Below, one piece after another: positions 46,501 through 58,049 of a stretch of DNA of 64,000 nucleotides. Location: the NCBI GenBank assembly GCA_949752745.1, contig OX457029.1, positions 14,133,551 to 14,197,550 on the forward strand, written 5' to 3'. Numbering within the stretch: the first letter of the stretch is position 1; every line of letters begins with the position of its first letter. This stretch comes from Protula sp. h YS-2021. Its lineage: Eukaryota; Annelida; Polychaeta; Sabellida; Serpulidae. The translations under genes and the position numbers were made by a program. Under the pieces are notes generated by a model. It was not told the origin of the DNA and did not search any database. It saw only the letters and a list, made by a program, of their open reading frames with translations.

Positions 46501-49163
46501 ATCAGTTCTCCGCTACACGCAATAGTTCTATAATTAGAGAGGTTGCGCTGTACGTAAATATACAGGTATGGTTAAAAAAGTGGAACAGCTTGATGTGTAT
46601 GTTAAAAAGTGACGAGAAGGAGTTTTGAAGACTTTGTGTTTTTTATTCTGGTCGTCAGGTATTCGACGGGCAATGACGTGACGGAGCATTCGGTACTGAT
46701 TCACGAGTACTACGGGCGGGAGTGTAAGACGCCCGTGCATCTCACCGTGGACACGACGCTCAAAGGCAATAAGATGGGCATGAAAGCCTACACCAGGTAA
46801 ACCACCCGCCCCCCCCCCCCCCCCCCCACACCACCCCCATCCCACCACCACCACGGTGCCTTTTTTATTCGAATAATTTAATCCTTAGCATTTGCTTAAA
46901 TAGAAGCGAGCGCTATTTTTTTTATGAAATGCAACTCGGAAAAAAAATCGATAAGCAAAGATGAGAACAATCTATACTGCTTTGTACCAAGACAATGACA
47001 CGAAAAAAAAAAAAAAAAAAAAAGAATCGCAGCACATTTCTGTGATGCGATTTCTCTGTTTTCCATCTTCATGTTTCTAAATATGGATTTTTAGTTGTTA
47101 CTAAGTGACGTAATGATTGCTGCTGTTGGTGCTGAGTGTGGGATGTTTGCATCCTTTTGCAGTGCGACCATGGGAGTGCCTGGCAAGACGATGGGCAGTA
47201 TGTTCACGCCTATGCCGGTGGAAATCACAGCGTATGAAGCAGAGAGAGTAGGAAGTATGACTTGGTGTTTTTTTCTTTTTTTTCACATTGTGTGCACGTT
47301 ATGGCTTAGCTGCTGCATATACGTCCGTGGGGAGAGAGGGGGTTGGGTGTTGGCTGTATTTGCCATGGGGGCTAATACTGAAGGGTAGTATTTTCCAAGT
47401 GCAAAACCTTCATGCTTGCCGAGCTGATGTCAACATGGTGACTGGCCTGTCGGAGGGGGGGGGGGGGGGGTGAACTTTAGCCGAGACGCCCTGTCACCTG
47501 ATGTCTCCATGTGTGTGTGTTACAGTTGACCTGATACAGCGCGGCCGACTCACCGCGAAGCGCCAGGTCAATATGGTGACGGACCTGCAGCAAGTGAGCG
47601 CCGCCTGCCTACAGCTGCAGGAGATGCTCCACACCGTCCGCGCCTACGTCGATGATGTCATAGTGAGTCACGCGCGCCCTGTCGCCGATTAATTTTGTCT
47701 TAAAATACAATCACGTAAAACAGACAGAAGTGATGCAGAGGAAATGTTAGATTATGGGGGGGGGGGGGCTAATTATGAAGTATATACACATGGGGGGATG
47801 GGAAGGCGGGGGTTGGGGGGGGTCTGTTTTGGCAACTATTACAGTCTGTAGCGAACAGGGGTAAATTCTGAGATTTCATAAATACTGTTTAGTGTTTATA
47901 ACCACTGATATATATCAATCAAACAGAGGTTTCTCAGAAAGTTCCTCATCCAGATGAAGACATTGGAAAATAAGCGAAAAAAAAAACAAACTACAGAAAT
48001 ATAAATAACTTTTTTAGACGGGAAAAGTAGTCGGTGACAATAGCACTGGGCGATTTCTCATGGGATTGGTGAACAGTGTCCCCAAACTGGACCCGGAAGC
48101 ATTGGAGGAAATGCTGAACTCCAATATGAAGGTATGGCCCAGAGTCTTGTTCATTATAAAGGAGAGTAAGCTTTATAATCTCGTTACTTCCATCCTAATT
48201 TCTTTATGAAAATGTGCTTTCTTGTACGAAAACCAAAACAGTAAATAGGATGAATGCATAAATACAAGTGAAATCAATATTTCATAGTTTTTTACCCAGC
48301 CGACTTTGTCGGACTGGGTTAGTCGTATCAATAGGGGGCTTGAGTATATGTGCGTATGTTAAACCTTTTCTTTAAAATGCTACTCTTCCTGCAGTTTTGC
48401 TCCAATCGTTTTGATATTACGCAGGAATGTTCCCTGGGTGGTCCCCCACCTGGCTATTACTTTTTTGACGATTGACGAAAAACTGACAAAATGGCGGCAC
48501 TTTTTGTGCCCGTTTTGACCCATTTTTAAAATGTTACTCCTACAGTTTTATACCAATCGTTTAGAATTTACGCAGGGATGTTCCCTAGGGGTTCGCCTAC
48601 CAGGCTATAATTTTTTTTCGCGGATCGCCAAAAACTGTCGAAATGGCGGAACTTTGAAGTTTGACAATAAACTGGAATAAATGGTAGTAAATAACTGAAT
48701 TGTCAAACCATTCATTTCTCTCAGTCTTTTTCAAATAGTTATAAAAATTTAGTCTCTCAGGTGCTTCTCCACCTGTACTTTGCTTTTTCTCGCAAATGAG
48801 AAACAAAAAATGCCGAAATGCAGGAATTTAAAAATTTTTGTAAAATTGTGTAAATGTCGGTAAATACGTGAATCGTGAAAACCCAACCTCTCCAACATCT
48901 CTTTTCGGGTAGCTTCTAAATTCGAATTAAATGCATTTTACATACTTCACTTTTTTTGTCCTAACAGTATTCGTTTCAGAGTTTTTCTCTGTTTCCTTGT
49001 TTGGTAACTCGGCTGGGTCATGTCCTTGGACATGCTTGTTATATTGTTTGCATTGTTTTTTTTTTTTTTGTAGGATTTGTTGATGATTGTATACTTGAGC
49101 AATTTGACCAAAACTCAACTTCTTCTGAACGAGAAACTCAGCCTACTACAGATTGCCCCTTAG
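40402..49163 (+). CDS. EIF3F: Eukaryotic translation initiation factor 3 subunit F (complete, 8 exons)
   Basis: Join of 40402..40510, 45084..45154, 45762..45841, 46659..46796, 47163..47254, 47526..47662, 48018..48131 and 49074..49163 gives 831 nt, 276 residues. All introns are GT-AG and every junction is in phase. The product starts [20 protein letters not shown] and ends [11 protein letters not shown]. The MPN domain covers about residues 5-140 ([53 protein letters not shown]), followed by the helical C-terminus that docks in the eIF3 octamer. It is a scaffold subunit of eIF3, which loads the 40S ribosome with mRNA and initiator tRNA in the cytoplasm. The zinc-binding JAMM residues are absent, as in the family. 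The N-terminus lacks the Ala/Pro-rich extension of mammalian proteins, which accounts for the shorter length. Confidence 0.97.
40805..41311. mobile_element. MULE-like foldback element, copy 2
   Basis: Starts TAGTCCTAGATGACTC and ends TCCGCTGGGAGTA. Flanks GGGATTCTC (40796-40804) and GGGATCCTC (41312-41320) are 9-bp direct repeats with one mismatch. It is collinear with 23220-23716. Arm hairpins lie at 40814-40850 and 41268-41300. Confidence 0.78.
41312..42905. repeat. ~0.8-kb tandem duplication, two copies
   Basis: Copy 1 about 41312-42102, copy 2 about 42103-42905. Shared landmarks include GTCAGAGCTACGAAGCCTT, GGAGGATCC-type junctions, AATGTTTGTTTAC, CACCCACAATATTT and CGCTTCTTGGAG. Similarity is clear but interrupted by many substitutions. 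A short inverted relative lies at 23165-23215. Confidence 0.8.
43145..43700. repeat. ~180-bp tandem repeat, three units
   Basis: Units begin near 43183, 43363 and 43543 and share GCAGGCTTTTGATTTTT, TGTGCGACCTGGGGTTA and ACAAAATTTTTTG. Confidence 0.85.
44376..44884 (-). mobile_element. Helentron/HINE-like element, family 1, copy C
   Basis: Starts CTAGAAGCTCATTCCGCTAG and ends with the left hairpin region CTTGCAAGCCAAAGGCTTG, then TCAAGTGTTAA. Reverse orientation in EIF3F intron 1. Confidence 0.72.
45084..45154 (+). CDS. EIF3F: EIF3F exon 2
   Basis: 71 nt, acceptor GTCGCAG, donor GTGAGT. It encodes [20 protein letters not shown] up to EDE. A duplicate of its first 11 nt with a preceding CAG lies 42 nt upstream. 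Confidence 0.95.
45762..45841 (+). CDS. EIF3F: EIF3F exon 3
   Basis: 80 nt, acceptor ATTTGCAG, donor GTACGT, phase 2. It encodes [20 protein letters not shown] to IVG. Confidence 0.95.
45990..46410. repeat. ~30-bp minisatellite in EIF3F intron 3
   Basis: About 13 units of GGGAATTCGTGATGTACTTG plus a variable TCTAGA/GAGAGG tail, interrupted by a poly(G) run at 46091-46108. Confidence 0.88.
46659..46796 (+). CDS. EIF3F: EIF3F exon 4
   Basis: 138 nt, acceptor GTCGTCAG, donor AG|GTAAAC. It encodes [20 protein letters not shown] through KMGMKAYT, the degenerate metal-site region of the MPN domain. Confidence 0.95.
47163..47254 (+). CDS. EIF3F: EIF3F exon 5
   Basis: 92 nt, acceptor TTTTGCAG, donor A|GTATGA, chosen because it makes Ile of GIDLI. 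It encodes [20 protein letters not shown] to AERVG. Confidence 0.93.
47526..47662 (+). CDS. EIF3F: EIF3F exon 6
   Basis: 137 nt, acceptor TGTTACAG, donor GTGAGT. It encodes [20 protein letters not shown] and the following helix to YVDDVI. Confidence 0.95.
48018..48131 (+). CDS. EIF3F: EIF3F exon 7
   Basis: 114 nt (38 codons), acceptor TTTTTTAG, donor GTATGG. It encodes [20 protein letters not shown] and EEMLNSNMK. Confidence 0.95.
48287..48870. mobile_element. Left-end fragment of the element family seen at 25779-28020, in EIF3F intron 7
   Basis: Starts with the hairpin TTACCCAGCCGAC, loop TTT, GTCGGACTGGGTTA, followed by 150-bp-scale repeats with GCTATTACTTTTTTGACGAT and AAAATGGCGG. Confidence 0.55.
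49074..49163 (+). CDS. EIF3F: EIF3F exon 8 and stop
   Basis: 90 nt including TAG, acceptor TTTTTTGTAG. It encodes [20 protein letters not shown] and KLSLLQIAP. This conserved C-terminal motif of eIF3f supports the end of the gene. Confidence 0.96.
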   Translation, partial: DLLMIVYLSNLTKTQLLLNEKLSLLQIAP

Positions 49164-49337
49164 TAACCGCGTGTCTTTGCGTAGCAACCCAACTACAGTT
49201 GTCGTAGCAGCAAGATTTGACGAGCCATATAGAAAAATAAGACGATTCATAAGGCCCGCATGTAGGGGTACAGACTGGAGACACTTATAAGAGTGCTTGT
49301 TAATTCCACTATGATTACGTCTGGACATCTTAGGGCA

Positions 49338-49343
49338 AATAAA
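49338..49343 (+). terminator. Candidate EIF3F polyadenylation signal
   Basis: AATAAA 175 nt after the stop codon, with an A-rich run about 20 nt further on. It is the first canonical signal downstream. Confidence 0.6.
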
Positions 49344-49359
49344 TGGGCAAGAAGAAGAT

Positions 49360-51351
49360 TAAAAAAAAAAAAAAAACGTCATAATTGTGTTTTCTTTTGA
49401 TGGCGTTATTTCCTTGTTAGCCGAGGATCACCGTCCATCTGTGGGTTCTATATTTATAATTAGATTTTGTTGAGCATTCTAAACGAGAATAAGGAATTGA
49501 ATTTGTGCGACATAGCTTGTATGCTAAATTTCTATTTCCTTCTATTGTCGTTATACCACCCCCCCCCCTCTATCTAAAAAAAAAAAAACCAAAAAAAAAA
49601 GAAAACGTACAAACAAAACAAAAAAAACAAACAAAAATAAAAAAAGAAAAAAAACAGGAATGTCATTGTCACTGTCAGTAGTTAAAAAATAAAAAACAAG
49701 GGAGGTGAAATGATTAAGAGCTGGCTGGGAATTATAAAAAAAGTGCAAGCAGAACTGAATGAAACAGGAATCATGAAAGCTGTTTGTGATTGTGTAATAA
49801 ACGCGAGTAATTGACAACGAGGTGGGCGGCATTAGTTCTCTGTGATCCGGGCATATTGCATGGTGGTATGAAATGAGTCTGCGTCTGTAGCCTCCGGACA
49901 TGTTGTTGAGAAGGATGGCGGTAGTCGTTTCCAGGTTTGTATATTTACCACCCGCACGAGAAGTAGGAACAGAACGCCTACGCTCCGCCATGCTGGGTTG
50001 CCCATGGCGGGATGTTTGCACCGTGGGACGCCTTATTAAAAATAAGCCGAGAAGATAAAAATCTTTCATTAATGCCGACATTTCTTCACTGATTATTCAA
50101 CTGTCTTCGGTGAGTGTTACTGCAGAAGAACTATAGAACTCGTACTGTGGAATATCGTGTTGCAGTTAGAGATTTTAGTTGGCTTATTTGAGCGCGATGA
50201 CGTCAATCGCCGGTGGCGTAATGAGTAGGATCAGGTGTCTATACCAGGTCATGACTGGGAGGTGTCACTCTCGTCACGTGGATTTAAGCGCGATGACGTC
50301 AATCGCCGGTGGCGTAATGGGCAGGGTCACGTGGCTATACCAGGCCATTTAAGATCTGATAACAATCAATGAGTCGTGTCTTCTTCATGGGGCTAATTTC
50401 TTCATGGGACTAATTTTTACGAGCAGATTATCCCCCCCCCTCTTCCCCCCCTCCCCCCTCCCCACAAGTGGAAGCTTTGATGGCGGGTAATTCATACGCT
50501 ACACGGAGTAATTCCCTCGCAGGGGATTCAATTACACGAGTCGCAGCTTTCTCCCATCGTCTTATTTTCTACTCAGCTGTGTAGCGTCAAGAAAAATGCG
50601 GTAGTGAGGAAACATTCTATTGATTTTCCTACTCAACAAAAATAGATGACTTGAAGGGGTGGGGTGGTGTAGGATGGGGTATGGGCACGAAAAAAAAAAG
50701 AGTTGTTTAAAAGGAACTGTTGCAGTAACAAAGCCCCCTGTGGGAAATAACATGATAAAGGGGGCGCAGGATGGATTGTGGGGTAAAGCCATGTAGACGC
50801 TAAGTAAAAACGTGACTGGGGTTAGTCCTAAAATAGTCATAAAAATTGATTTGACGCAGCTTTTTTGTGTCCTTTTATGCAACCGAATGTGAAAGGGAAA
50901 TTTAGCACAAGCTTGTTCAGTATTTTCCTTTTTTGTTTGCACTAAAAGCGTCCAGGTCACTATAGCGATACTTTTCGCTTGCTGTCCGTTTGTATGTATT
51001 TATGTTCGTGCGTATTTAAAGTATTTCTTGTGTCCTATGAAAATATTGCAGACAATATATTTTTTCCCATTATTTTTTGTTTAACAGGTCAATGTAATCG
51101 AAGTAAAACAGGTTACATGAAAACACGCTTTGATTCCGATTAACTGCTATCATTTGATTTTTTTTTCCACAAAAACGAAAAAAAGCGGGATTTGAAAAAT
51201 GGTGACGTCACCATCTTTTTTAAATATAAAACCTAGCTTTTGGTCGCAATTTAAAATTGTAAAACTGCTGGAATGGTGAAAAACGTAATGTCAATGGTAG
51301 TTGTATGGCACTGTGCATACTTGCAACTGACTGAAGCACCGGTTTCATGGG
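49360..51351. other. No gene seen
   Basis: Contains a CRE-bearing direct duplication at 50191-50340, poly(C)/T-rich runs at 49558-49680 and 50431-50465, and AT-rich DNA. The long minus-strand frame at 49551-50081 has no recognisable domain and covers A-rich simple sequence. Confidence 0.5.
50191..50340. repeat. 96-bp direct duplication with TGACGTCA (CRE) sites
   Basis: AGCGCGATGACGTCAATCGC begins at 50191 and again at 50287, followed in both by CGGTGGCGTAATG and CTATACCAGG. Confidence 0.85.
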
Positions 51352-51470
51352 TCGTCCGTGTTACTGAGGTCATCCGTGTTACAGAGGTCGTCCGTGTTAC
51401 AGAGGTCGTCCGTGTTACAGAGGTCGTCCGTGTTAAAGAGGTCATCCGTGTTACAGAGGGGTTTGTGTCT
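51352..51470. repeat. 18-bp tandem repeat
   Basis: Six to seven units of GTCATCCGTGTTACAGAG. The period is a multiple of 3, so both strands show repetitive open frames without being genes. Confidence 0.9.
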
Positions 51471-51875
51471 CTCTCAGGCTCTTTTTTCTTGGTTTTCCGT
51501 GTTACAGGTTGGTTCGTGTCTCTCTCGGGCTCTGGTTTCACTAGCTATGCACTCCCAACGAGTACTGTGTCAAAGTGTCACGAACTTTAAGTGCCTGTTT
51601 TCACATTCTAGCTACTTATATATATAGCTTTGCATGCTGGATCTACATGCTCAGTCATGGTTTTGCTGCATAGCTAAATTAAGAGTTGATCGGCACTCTT
51701 ATTTATTCCCTACTGTAAAAGCTCCTGTTTCTTTTTTTGCGTAGTGTTTGCTGTTGACGTTCTGCCAGAGCTTGCTTTAGTTTGCGCAGTTTTTTTTTCG
51801 TTTCCTGTTGTCGGAAAAAGAACAAGAATGTCCGTTGACACTGTGCCCAGCCGCACAAGCGTTACAAAGATAAGG

Positions 51876-53685
51876 CAGTGTTGCCACACCGTCCTGCTTT
51901 TTGCAGATGTCCTGCTTTTTTCGCATTTTTGGAAAACGTCCTGCTTTTGTCCTGCTTTGGAGCTAAAAAGGGCAAATGTCCTGCTTTTGTCCCGCTTTTA
52001 GCAAAATTATGAAATCTCGTCCAGCTTTTGTCCTGCTTTTATAACCGAATAATTCATTATTTAATTCAAGATCAGGGTTTTTTTGGGGCCTTCGGCGCCT
52101 CTACCTAGATTTTTCGGTGTTTGTACAGAACGTGACTATTAGCAGGGTTGCCGGGTCGTTCTTTTTTTAAAGATTTAGTCTTTATTTTCGCATCGTTTTT
52201 TTTTTTTTTTGCCTTTTTTTCTACAAGGGTTCTTTACTTTCTTTTAGCCCCAGCTTCTTTCAGAAGCACGGACTATAACAGTTGTTGAAAGTATATGCGA
52301 ATGAACGCTTTTAAGTTGAAAAATCGTATATTCTCCCAGGATTCTAGCCTGAATGTCTTGAAATTTTGATGGAAGGTAGGGCGCATAAGTGTCGACCTGG
52401 CTATTACTTTTTTGGCGATTCGCCAAAAATTGGCGAAAACATTAGCGAAAAACCAATTTTTTTCGTAAAGTCTTAACTACTTCTAGGAAATTAATCTTAC
52501 TGTTTTGAGAGTTTCAGATAAGTTAGCAGGCTTTACTACTACCTAGTTATTACTTTTTTGATGCTTGGCCAATAACTGACGAAAATTTTCTGTAAAATCT
52601 TTACTAACTGGTAAAAAATAGTCTTGCCGTGTTGGAATTTAAAGTGAAGGTAGCAGGAGTTACCACCTACCTGGCTGTAACTTTTTTAGCGATATTTTCG
52701 TACCGTCTTAACCATTTCCAGGAAAGTAATCTTACTGTCTTGAAATTTTTTAAGTGAAGGTAGCAGGCGTTACTCCTTCCCTGGGCATTACTTCTTTTGG
52801 TGATTGGCCAAAAATTTTGTCGAAAACAAAATTAAGTAAAATCTTAACTTACTCCTGGAAAATAGTGTTACTGTGTAGAAATTTAAAGTAAAGGTAGCAG
52901 GAGATACTACCGAGCCAGGTGTTACTTTTATTGGTGATTCACCAAACATTGTCGAAACGTTTGGCGAAACACCAAAAATATAAGTGAAATCTTAACTTAC
53001 TGCTGGAAAACAATCATACTGTCTTGAAATTTTAGCTGAAGATAGGAGGCGTTACTACCTATCTGGCTATTACTTATTTTGGCGATTCGCCAAAAATTGG
53101 TGAAAACCCAACAAATTTTCGGTAAAATCTTGACGGTCTCCATGAAAATAGTCAAAGTCTTGAAATTTTACGTAAAATTTGCAGACCTTCCTACCTACCT
53201 GTGCAGGTACAATTTTTGGTGATTTTCCAAAAATTGGCGAAAATTTTGGCTAAAATCTAAAAAATTAAATTCCATAAATTCTGAACTAACCCCAGTAAAA
53301 TAGCATTACTTTCTTGAAATTTTAAGTAACGGTAGTAATCAATATTACTTAACAGGCTATGAATGTTTAGTGATTGGCAAAAAATCGGCGAATTTTTTGG
53401 CGAAAAACCAAAGAAATTTTTATGGTTAGCGATTTTTACTATTTTTGACCTTTGCATTCCCGTCGTCATGAAAATTGTAGGTAAAGTTTTAATTTTTGAA
53501 CTAAACAGAATTAAATGCAGTTTTCCTTCATGTTCTGGCGCTGCCCATACGTGGTTATATCGAGTTAAGTCACTTTTTAAACTAAAATATTGCGTCCTGC
53601 TTTTGTCCTGCTTTTTTGAAAAAAATCGTCCTGCTTTTGGCAGGACAGCGTCCTGCTTTTAGCTTAAAAGGGCGTGGCAACACTG
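51876..53685. mobile_element. 1.81-kb TIR element with 5-bp target duplication (hAT-like?)
   Basis: Left CAGTGTTGCCACACC and right (reverse complement) CAGTGTTGCCACGCC match at 14 of 15. Exact TAAGG lies at 51871-51875 and 53686-53690. Short TCCTGCTTTTG tandem repeats lie inside both ends. The middle (52390-53400) is an array of about eight ~135-bp units with ATTACTTTTTTGGCGATTCG and CGCCAAAAATTGG. No transposase. CAG-starting ends and a 5-bp duplication suggest the hAT5 group, tentatively. Confidence 0.72.
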
Positions 53686-53741
53686 TAAGGACACAGAACC
53701 AGAAGTCTTGACCGTTAAACCGTAAAAGAAAGACTGAAAAA

Positions 53742-53800
53742 ATACCCACGGTCTCGTGATCACCAGTCCAACACCTTACCCAGTAAGCTATCTAAGCAAG
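53742..53800 (-). mobile_element. tRNA-derived SINE head
   Basis: Minus strand: TAGCTTACTGGGTAAGGTGT (A-box), TGGACTGGTGATCACGAG (anticodon arm) and CCGTGGGT before a decayed B-box. The internal tRNA-like order is clear. Confidence 0.5.
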
Positions 53801-56354
53801 TGGTCAAGCAACTTGTGAAGGTCTATCAATGAGAGCATATTGTAAATTATACCGTTTTTTTAAAATAATATTTTGGTCAATTTTAGTCAAATTGCCAAAT
53901 AAGATGCAAGCCTTATGCAAGAGGTTGAGGAGAACATTCCCGCCAACTTTCAAAACAATCGGACCAGAAATTCAGTAAGAGTAGAATCAAAGACCCTTAA
54001 ATAATATAAGCTCTTTGGTAGCATCTTGAAAAATTGTTTACACACTCACACACACAGAACGGACAGTACATTCCCCACAAGTGACGAGTATGGCCCACGG
54101 ACGATAATCAGCTGGGCTAAAACAAAAACCCCATTTGTGAAGACAAATAAATCAGTAGGGGGGGTCAAGTTTGGGCTCGCGGAGGGAGAAGTCTCATTAC
54201 GGTGCAACGTGATGGGATTTCTTAAAGGATTGTGCTGCCTTTCAGCGTCAATTTATTCCAATGATGTATTACCATAGCAACAGGCTAAAAAAAGGAAAGA
54301 AGAGTGACTCACCGCCTCGCTTTCGCCTTCGCCTCGCAACAGGAATAAAAAGCCCGCTGTTCTAGTAACCACATTCATGGCGACAATAAATAGAGCAATA
54401 AAAAAAATAAAACAAATAAATAAAACAGGAGCCAGTCCCCGGAAAAAATAGGCGCCAGTCTTCGTCCGGAAGACGCGGAGAAATGTGACTTGTCTTTATT
54501 ATTCATTGCTGCATCAAGCCTCTGCTTTTAGCTGCAAGTTATGGCTGGTCAAATGTATGGCGAAAGGTTGTTTATTAGATGATTACGCTCATCGTATAAG
54601 TGGTTCTTTGGTGTTTTTAGCCACCAAAAAGTTCCAGTTTTATCAATAAAGTGATGTCTTTAAAAGTACAGAGCTGCATCGACTCAGCAGTACTGAGTTA
54701 CAAATATCTTGTCGGATCTTGTGTGATAACAATTCCCAGGCAATAGTCGTTCCATCTGTAAACAAAACTCAACCCCTCATTTAGGGCAATTCATCCATTT
54801 CGCCATTTTTCTGAACGGGAAAATAAACATTTTAGAAGTGTGAATATTTCATTCATAATGCTTATTCTCAAAGAGCATATAATGATTGTGTTCTGTGATA
54901 TTTTCTAGATTTTATGGAATTTTATGATTGTTTTTAACAAAACGTTCAGACGACTGTCTGCAGCAATAAAAAGCAAATGGATGACGTCAGCATAATTAAA
55001 GCAGAAGCCATCTCGGAAACCTAGAACCGCTCTCAATGCATTTAAGGGGATTCCGCAGTCTCATTCCCCACTCTGTTTTGCGCCCAGGGCCCCCAGGCAT
55101 TTCTTTCAGTTTACATTCGATACCGCAGAAGTTGTCGGCAATAGCGAGGCATTAAGCTTTGTCTGGGAGATTACACCACTGAAGCAACATGCCCATTTAC
55201 ACACGCTCTCGTGGGGGGGGGGGGGGGGGGGTGTATTGTAGGGGAGGGGTTGAACGGAGCACTGCATCCCTCAGCAATCATACTTCTAGGCAGCACCAAT
55301 GCTGCCTGTCACATGTGTTTTGTTCTGTCATTTCTTATGGCTTATATTTCGAGGGAACCGTAGCTTTTTATTTAGCGATCTTTCTCATATATGGATGTTT
55401 TTAGCAGCTGTGCCACAACAGCTATTCAAGCAAGCAACTGTAACAGTGTAGCGGAGTTTGCTGCGCGGAAAGTCGGCACTCGCCAAAATTATAGGTTTAT
55501 AACCTTGGCACCGAAATACTAGATCTTGAAAATCACAGCTGATAATTGGACACATGAACTGCATGTGTGACTGTGGCTAATTTATTTGCTTGCGGCTAAT
55601 TTATTTCTGCCTCCAAGTGTCACCATGACGACGAAATGCGTTCAAAAAGTGGGTAAATTTCCTTTAGGACTCTGCGATCTCGACAAAAAGGTGGGATCTT
55701 TCGAATTTGAACTCAGCGTTTGGTTAAAAAGAGGGTAGTAGTTCACTCGGCGTTTGAGGGCTGTTTGACAAAGTCACGAACTTACAGTAACCAGTTTGTA
55801 CGTGAGTCCCCCCCCCCCCCTCCCCAGGGTTGCGGGTCGGGAATGGCTGTGCTGTCGCCAAAAAGAGCTGGGTTAAATCCAAGCAGGAATTTTGTCTCGG
55901 TACTATTTCAGGTTGCCTGCCCCCATCCCCATTGCTCCCCCAGAGGTCTTGCCGTCATTTGGTGACCATCTTTTCCATACCTGCTGTACCAGCATCGCCT
56001 TTCGAAGGTCATCTCGCAAACAGCGCCTTCATTGATTATTTAAATAAATGATTCAGTGTATTTCCAACAAGTAGCCGTTTCAATTTACCGAGTTAATGTG
56101 ATGAAACGGGGCACGCCACTCCGCCATCCGTTTTCTCACTCGACCACCAAGGCCAAGCAATCAACTTGACGAAGGATTGCTCTAGCCCCTCACGAGAGAA
56201 ACAAAAGCAATTTAGTCCGCTATTTTTGTCTAGGATTTTTCTCTTCATAAACGTGATATGAATATCATTGTTTGTGCAGACTGCAGCATTAATAGTTCTA
56301 TATATTTTAAGTTCTTCTTGTGGTTGAAATAGAATGTTATTTTACTTTTTCCTG

Positions 56355-56355
<1 letters not shown>
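53801..56355. other. No gene seen
   Basis: Includes a right-end relative of the 25779 element near 53860-54125 (ending AGCTGGGCTAAAAC), a poly(G) run at 55204-55221 and a poly(C) run at 55809-55821. Confidence 0.5.

Positions 56356-56416
<61 letters not shown>
56356..56416. repeat. (AT)n microsatellite
   Basis: About 30 uninterrupted AT dinucleotides. Confidence 0.97.
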
Positions 56417-56418
<2 letters not shown>

Positions 56419-58049
56419 TCCGCACCAGATACGTATTCGTGGGGATAAAGAATACGAATGGTTATCAGGGGTAGGATTCACGAATAGCTACTTCGGACAG
56501 CACTTCTGGGCGTGTTGCAAAGTCCTTGCTCGAAGACCTTTCACAATTTCACTGCAAAATATCTCCTTCCTCACCAAGGTTTTTTAACAAGATTTATATT
56601 GTGAAGAGTTTTCTGTTTGCCATGCTACAAAACGAAGTCCAAAGATTTGTTCTTGGGTCGGGGTATGGAATGCGCACACCGAAAAAACCGACTATCTATA
56701 AATCACGTCACAGCAAGCAGTGTACGTCCTTGTCACTCGCTAAAACCTGACACGTACGCAGGTGACATTTTTATTTCTCACATTGGGGTGACTTTCTTCA
56801 CAGCAACACCAGATGGCGGCATTTAGCCTGTGTCAATACTCATTCACACTTGACTTTCACGTCACGGGTCTTAAATCATGTTAATGTTAATTATACATCT
56901 TGTAATTCACCTCTTCACAACAAATTGCTTAATGGGTACACCCCTACCATCATATTTCAATTTCGCTTAAAAAAACTGATTTGTCTCCAAATGTGTGTGT
57001 GTCCATTTTGTGGGATGGGTGATGACAAATGTTGGGCCCCGTATTGTATGTTACCTTGGGGCATAGTTACCAATTCATAGCAACCACTTCCACTCGCTCT
57101 CGCCCCACCCCCTCCCTCCCGCCCCCCTAACTTCAGGCAATGCATCTTCTCCACAGAACCGCACGAGTTCAAATTAAACTCTCCGCGAATAGATAATTAG
57201 CAATAATGGGATGGTTCATTCTGCAGGTCATAAAGGGACTGAAGAGACCCCCCCCCCCCCTCTCCACTCCATTGCGGAAATGTATGGGCTTGTGTCACAG
57301 TGCTAAGAGTTCGTATGATGTTTGGCAATCACTTCATATTATCAATTTCGTGCGGAAGTGGTGCTGGGACAATCTTTTTACATCTATACACAGACCGCTA
57401 GAAAACAAAGGAACTATCTAGCCCACGAAGGCATACAAGAGTCGCCAGTCCGATTGTTCAAGATAGTTCCAATCCTACCCGATCCTCGTGTTTTCTCTGT
57501 TCTTTTGTTGTTTTTTTTTTTTTTATTTTAGCCGACTCTTATTATAAGAGCTGACTGCGGTGATGCGGTGACAGAATTTTTCAATAAAAGTTTTAACTCT
57601 TGCTTACATTATTGATTACAAATATTTAAATAAACTTCTAACAATCGCAAAAAAAAATAAAATAAAAAATCACTTGATAAAGTGTAAAAATTGCGACGTT
57701 ATCCACTTACTATGATTTACTGGTACATAAGCTCATGGGTCTCTCTCAGCACAGTCAAAACAACTTCCTCACGTTGTCGCCCATGGCACAGGAAGCAGTA
57801 GCCATGACAGGTGATTTCGTAAAAAGACCGAAACAAAGACGTAAATATATGAGAATTTCAGGAGGGCGCAAGATTTTTTCCACCTACTTTTGAAATATAT
57901 TCATGGAAGCCGACTTCGTACATAACCTGAGGAACCGGATAACCCAAGGGGGTGGGGGTGGGGAGGGGGTGGGGAGAGGACTGTTATGCAGGGTGACCAC
58001 ACTATAATTGTCGATGTTAGCTTTGGCAATTCTTGATTATTTTTGTTCA
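56417..58049. other. No gene seen
   Basis: Poly(C) at 57249-57260. A possible end of the 48287-type element at 57530-57570 (TTTTAGCCGACTCTTATTAT). Confidence 0.45.

Noticed and set aside
49551..50081. 176-codon minus-strand frame
   Set aside because: Its C-terminal half is translated from an A-rich simple-sequence run on the plus strand; no motif or splice support.
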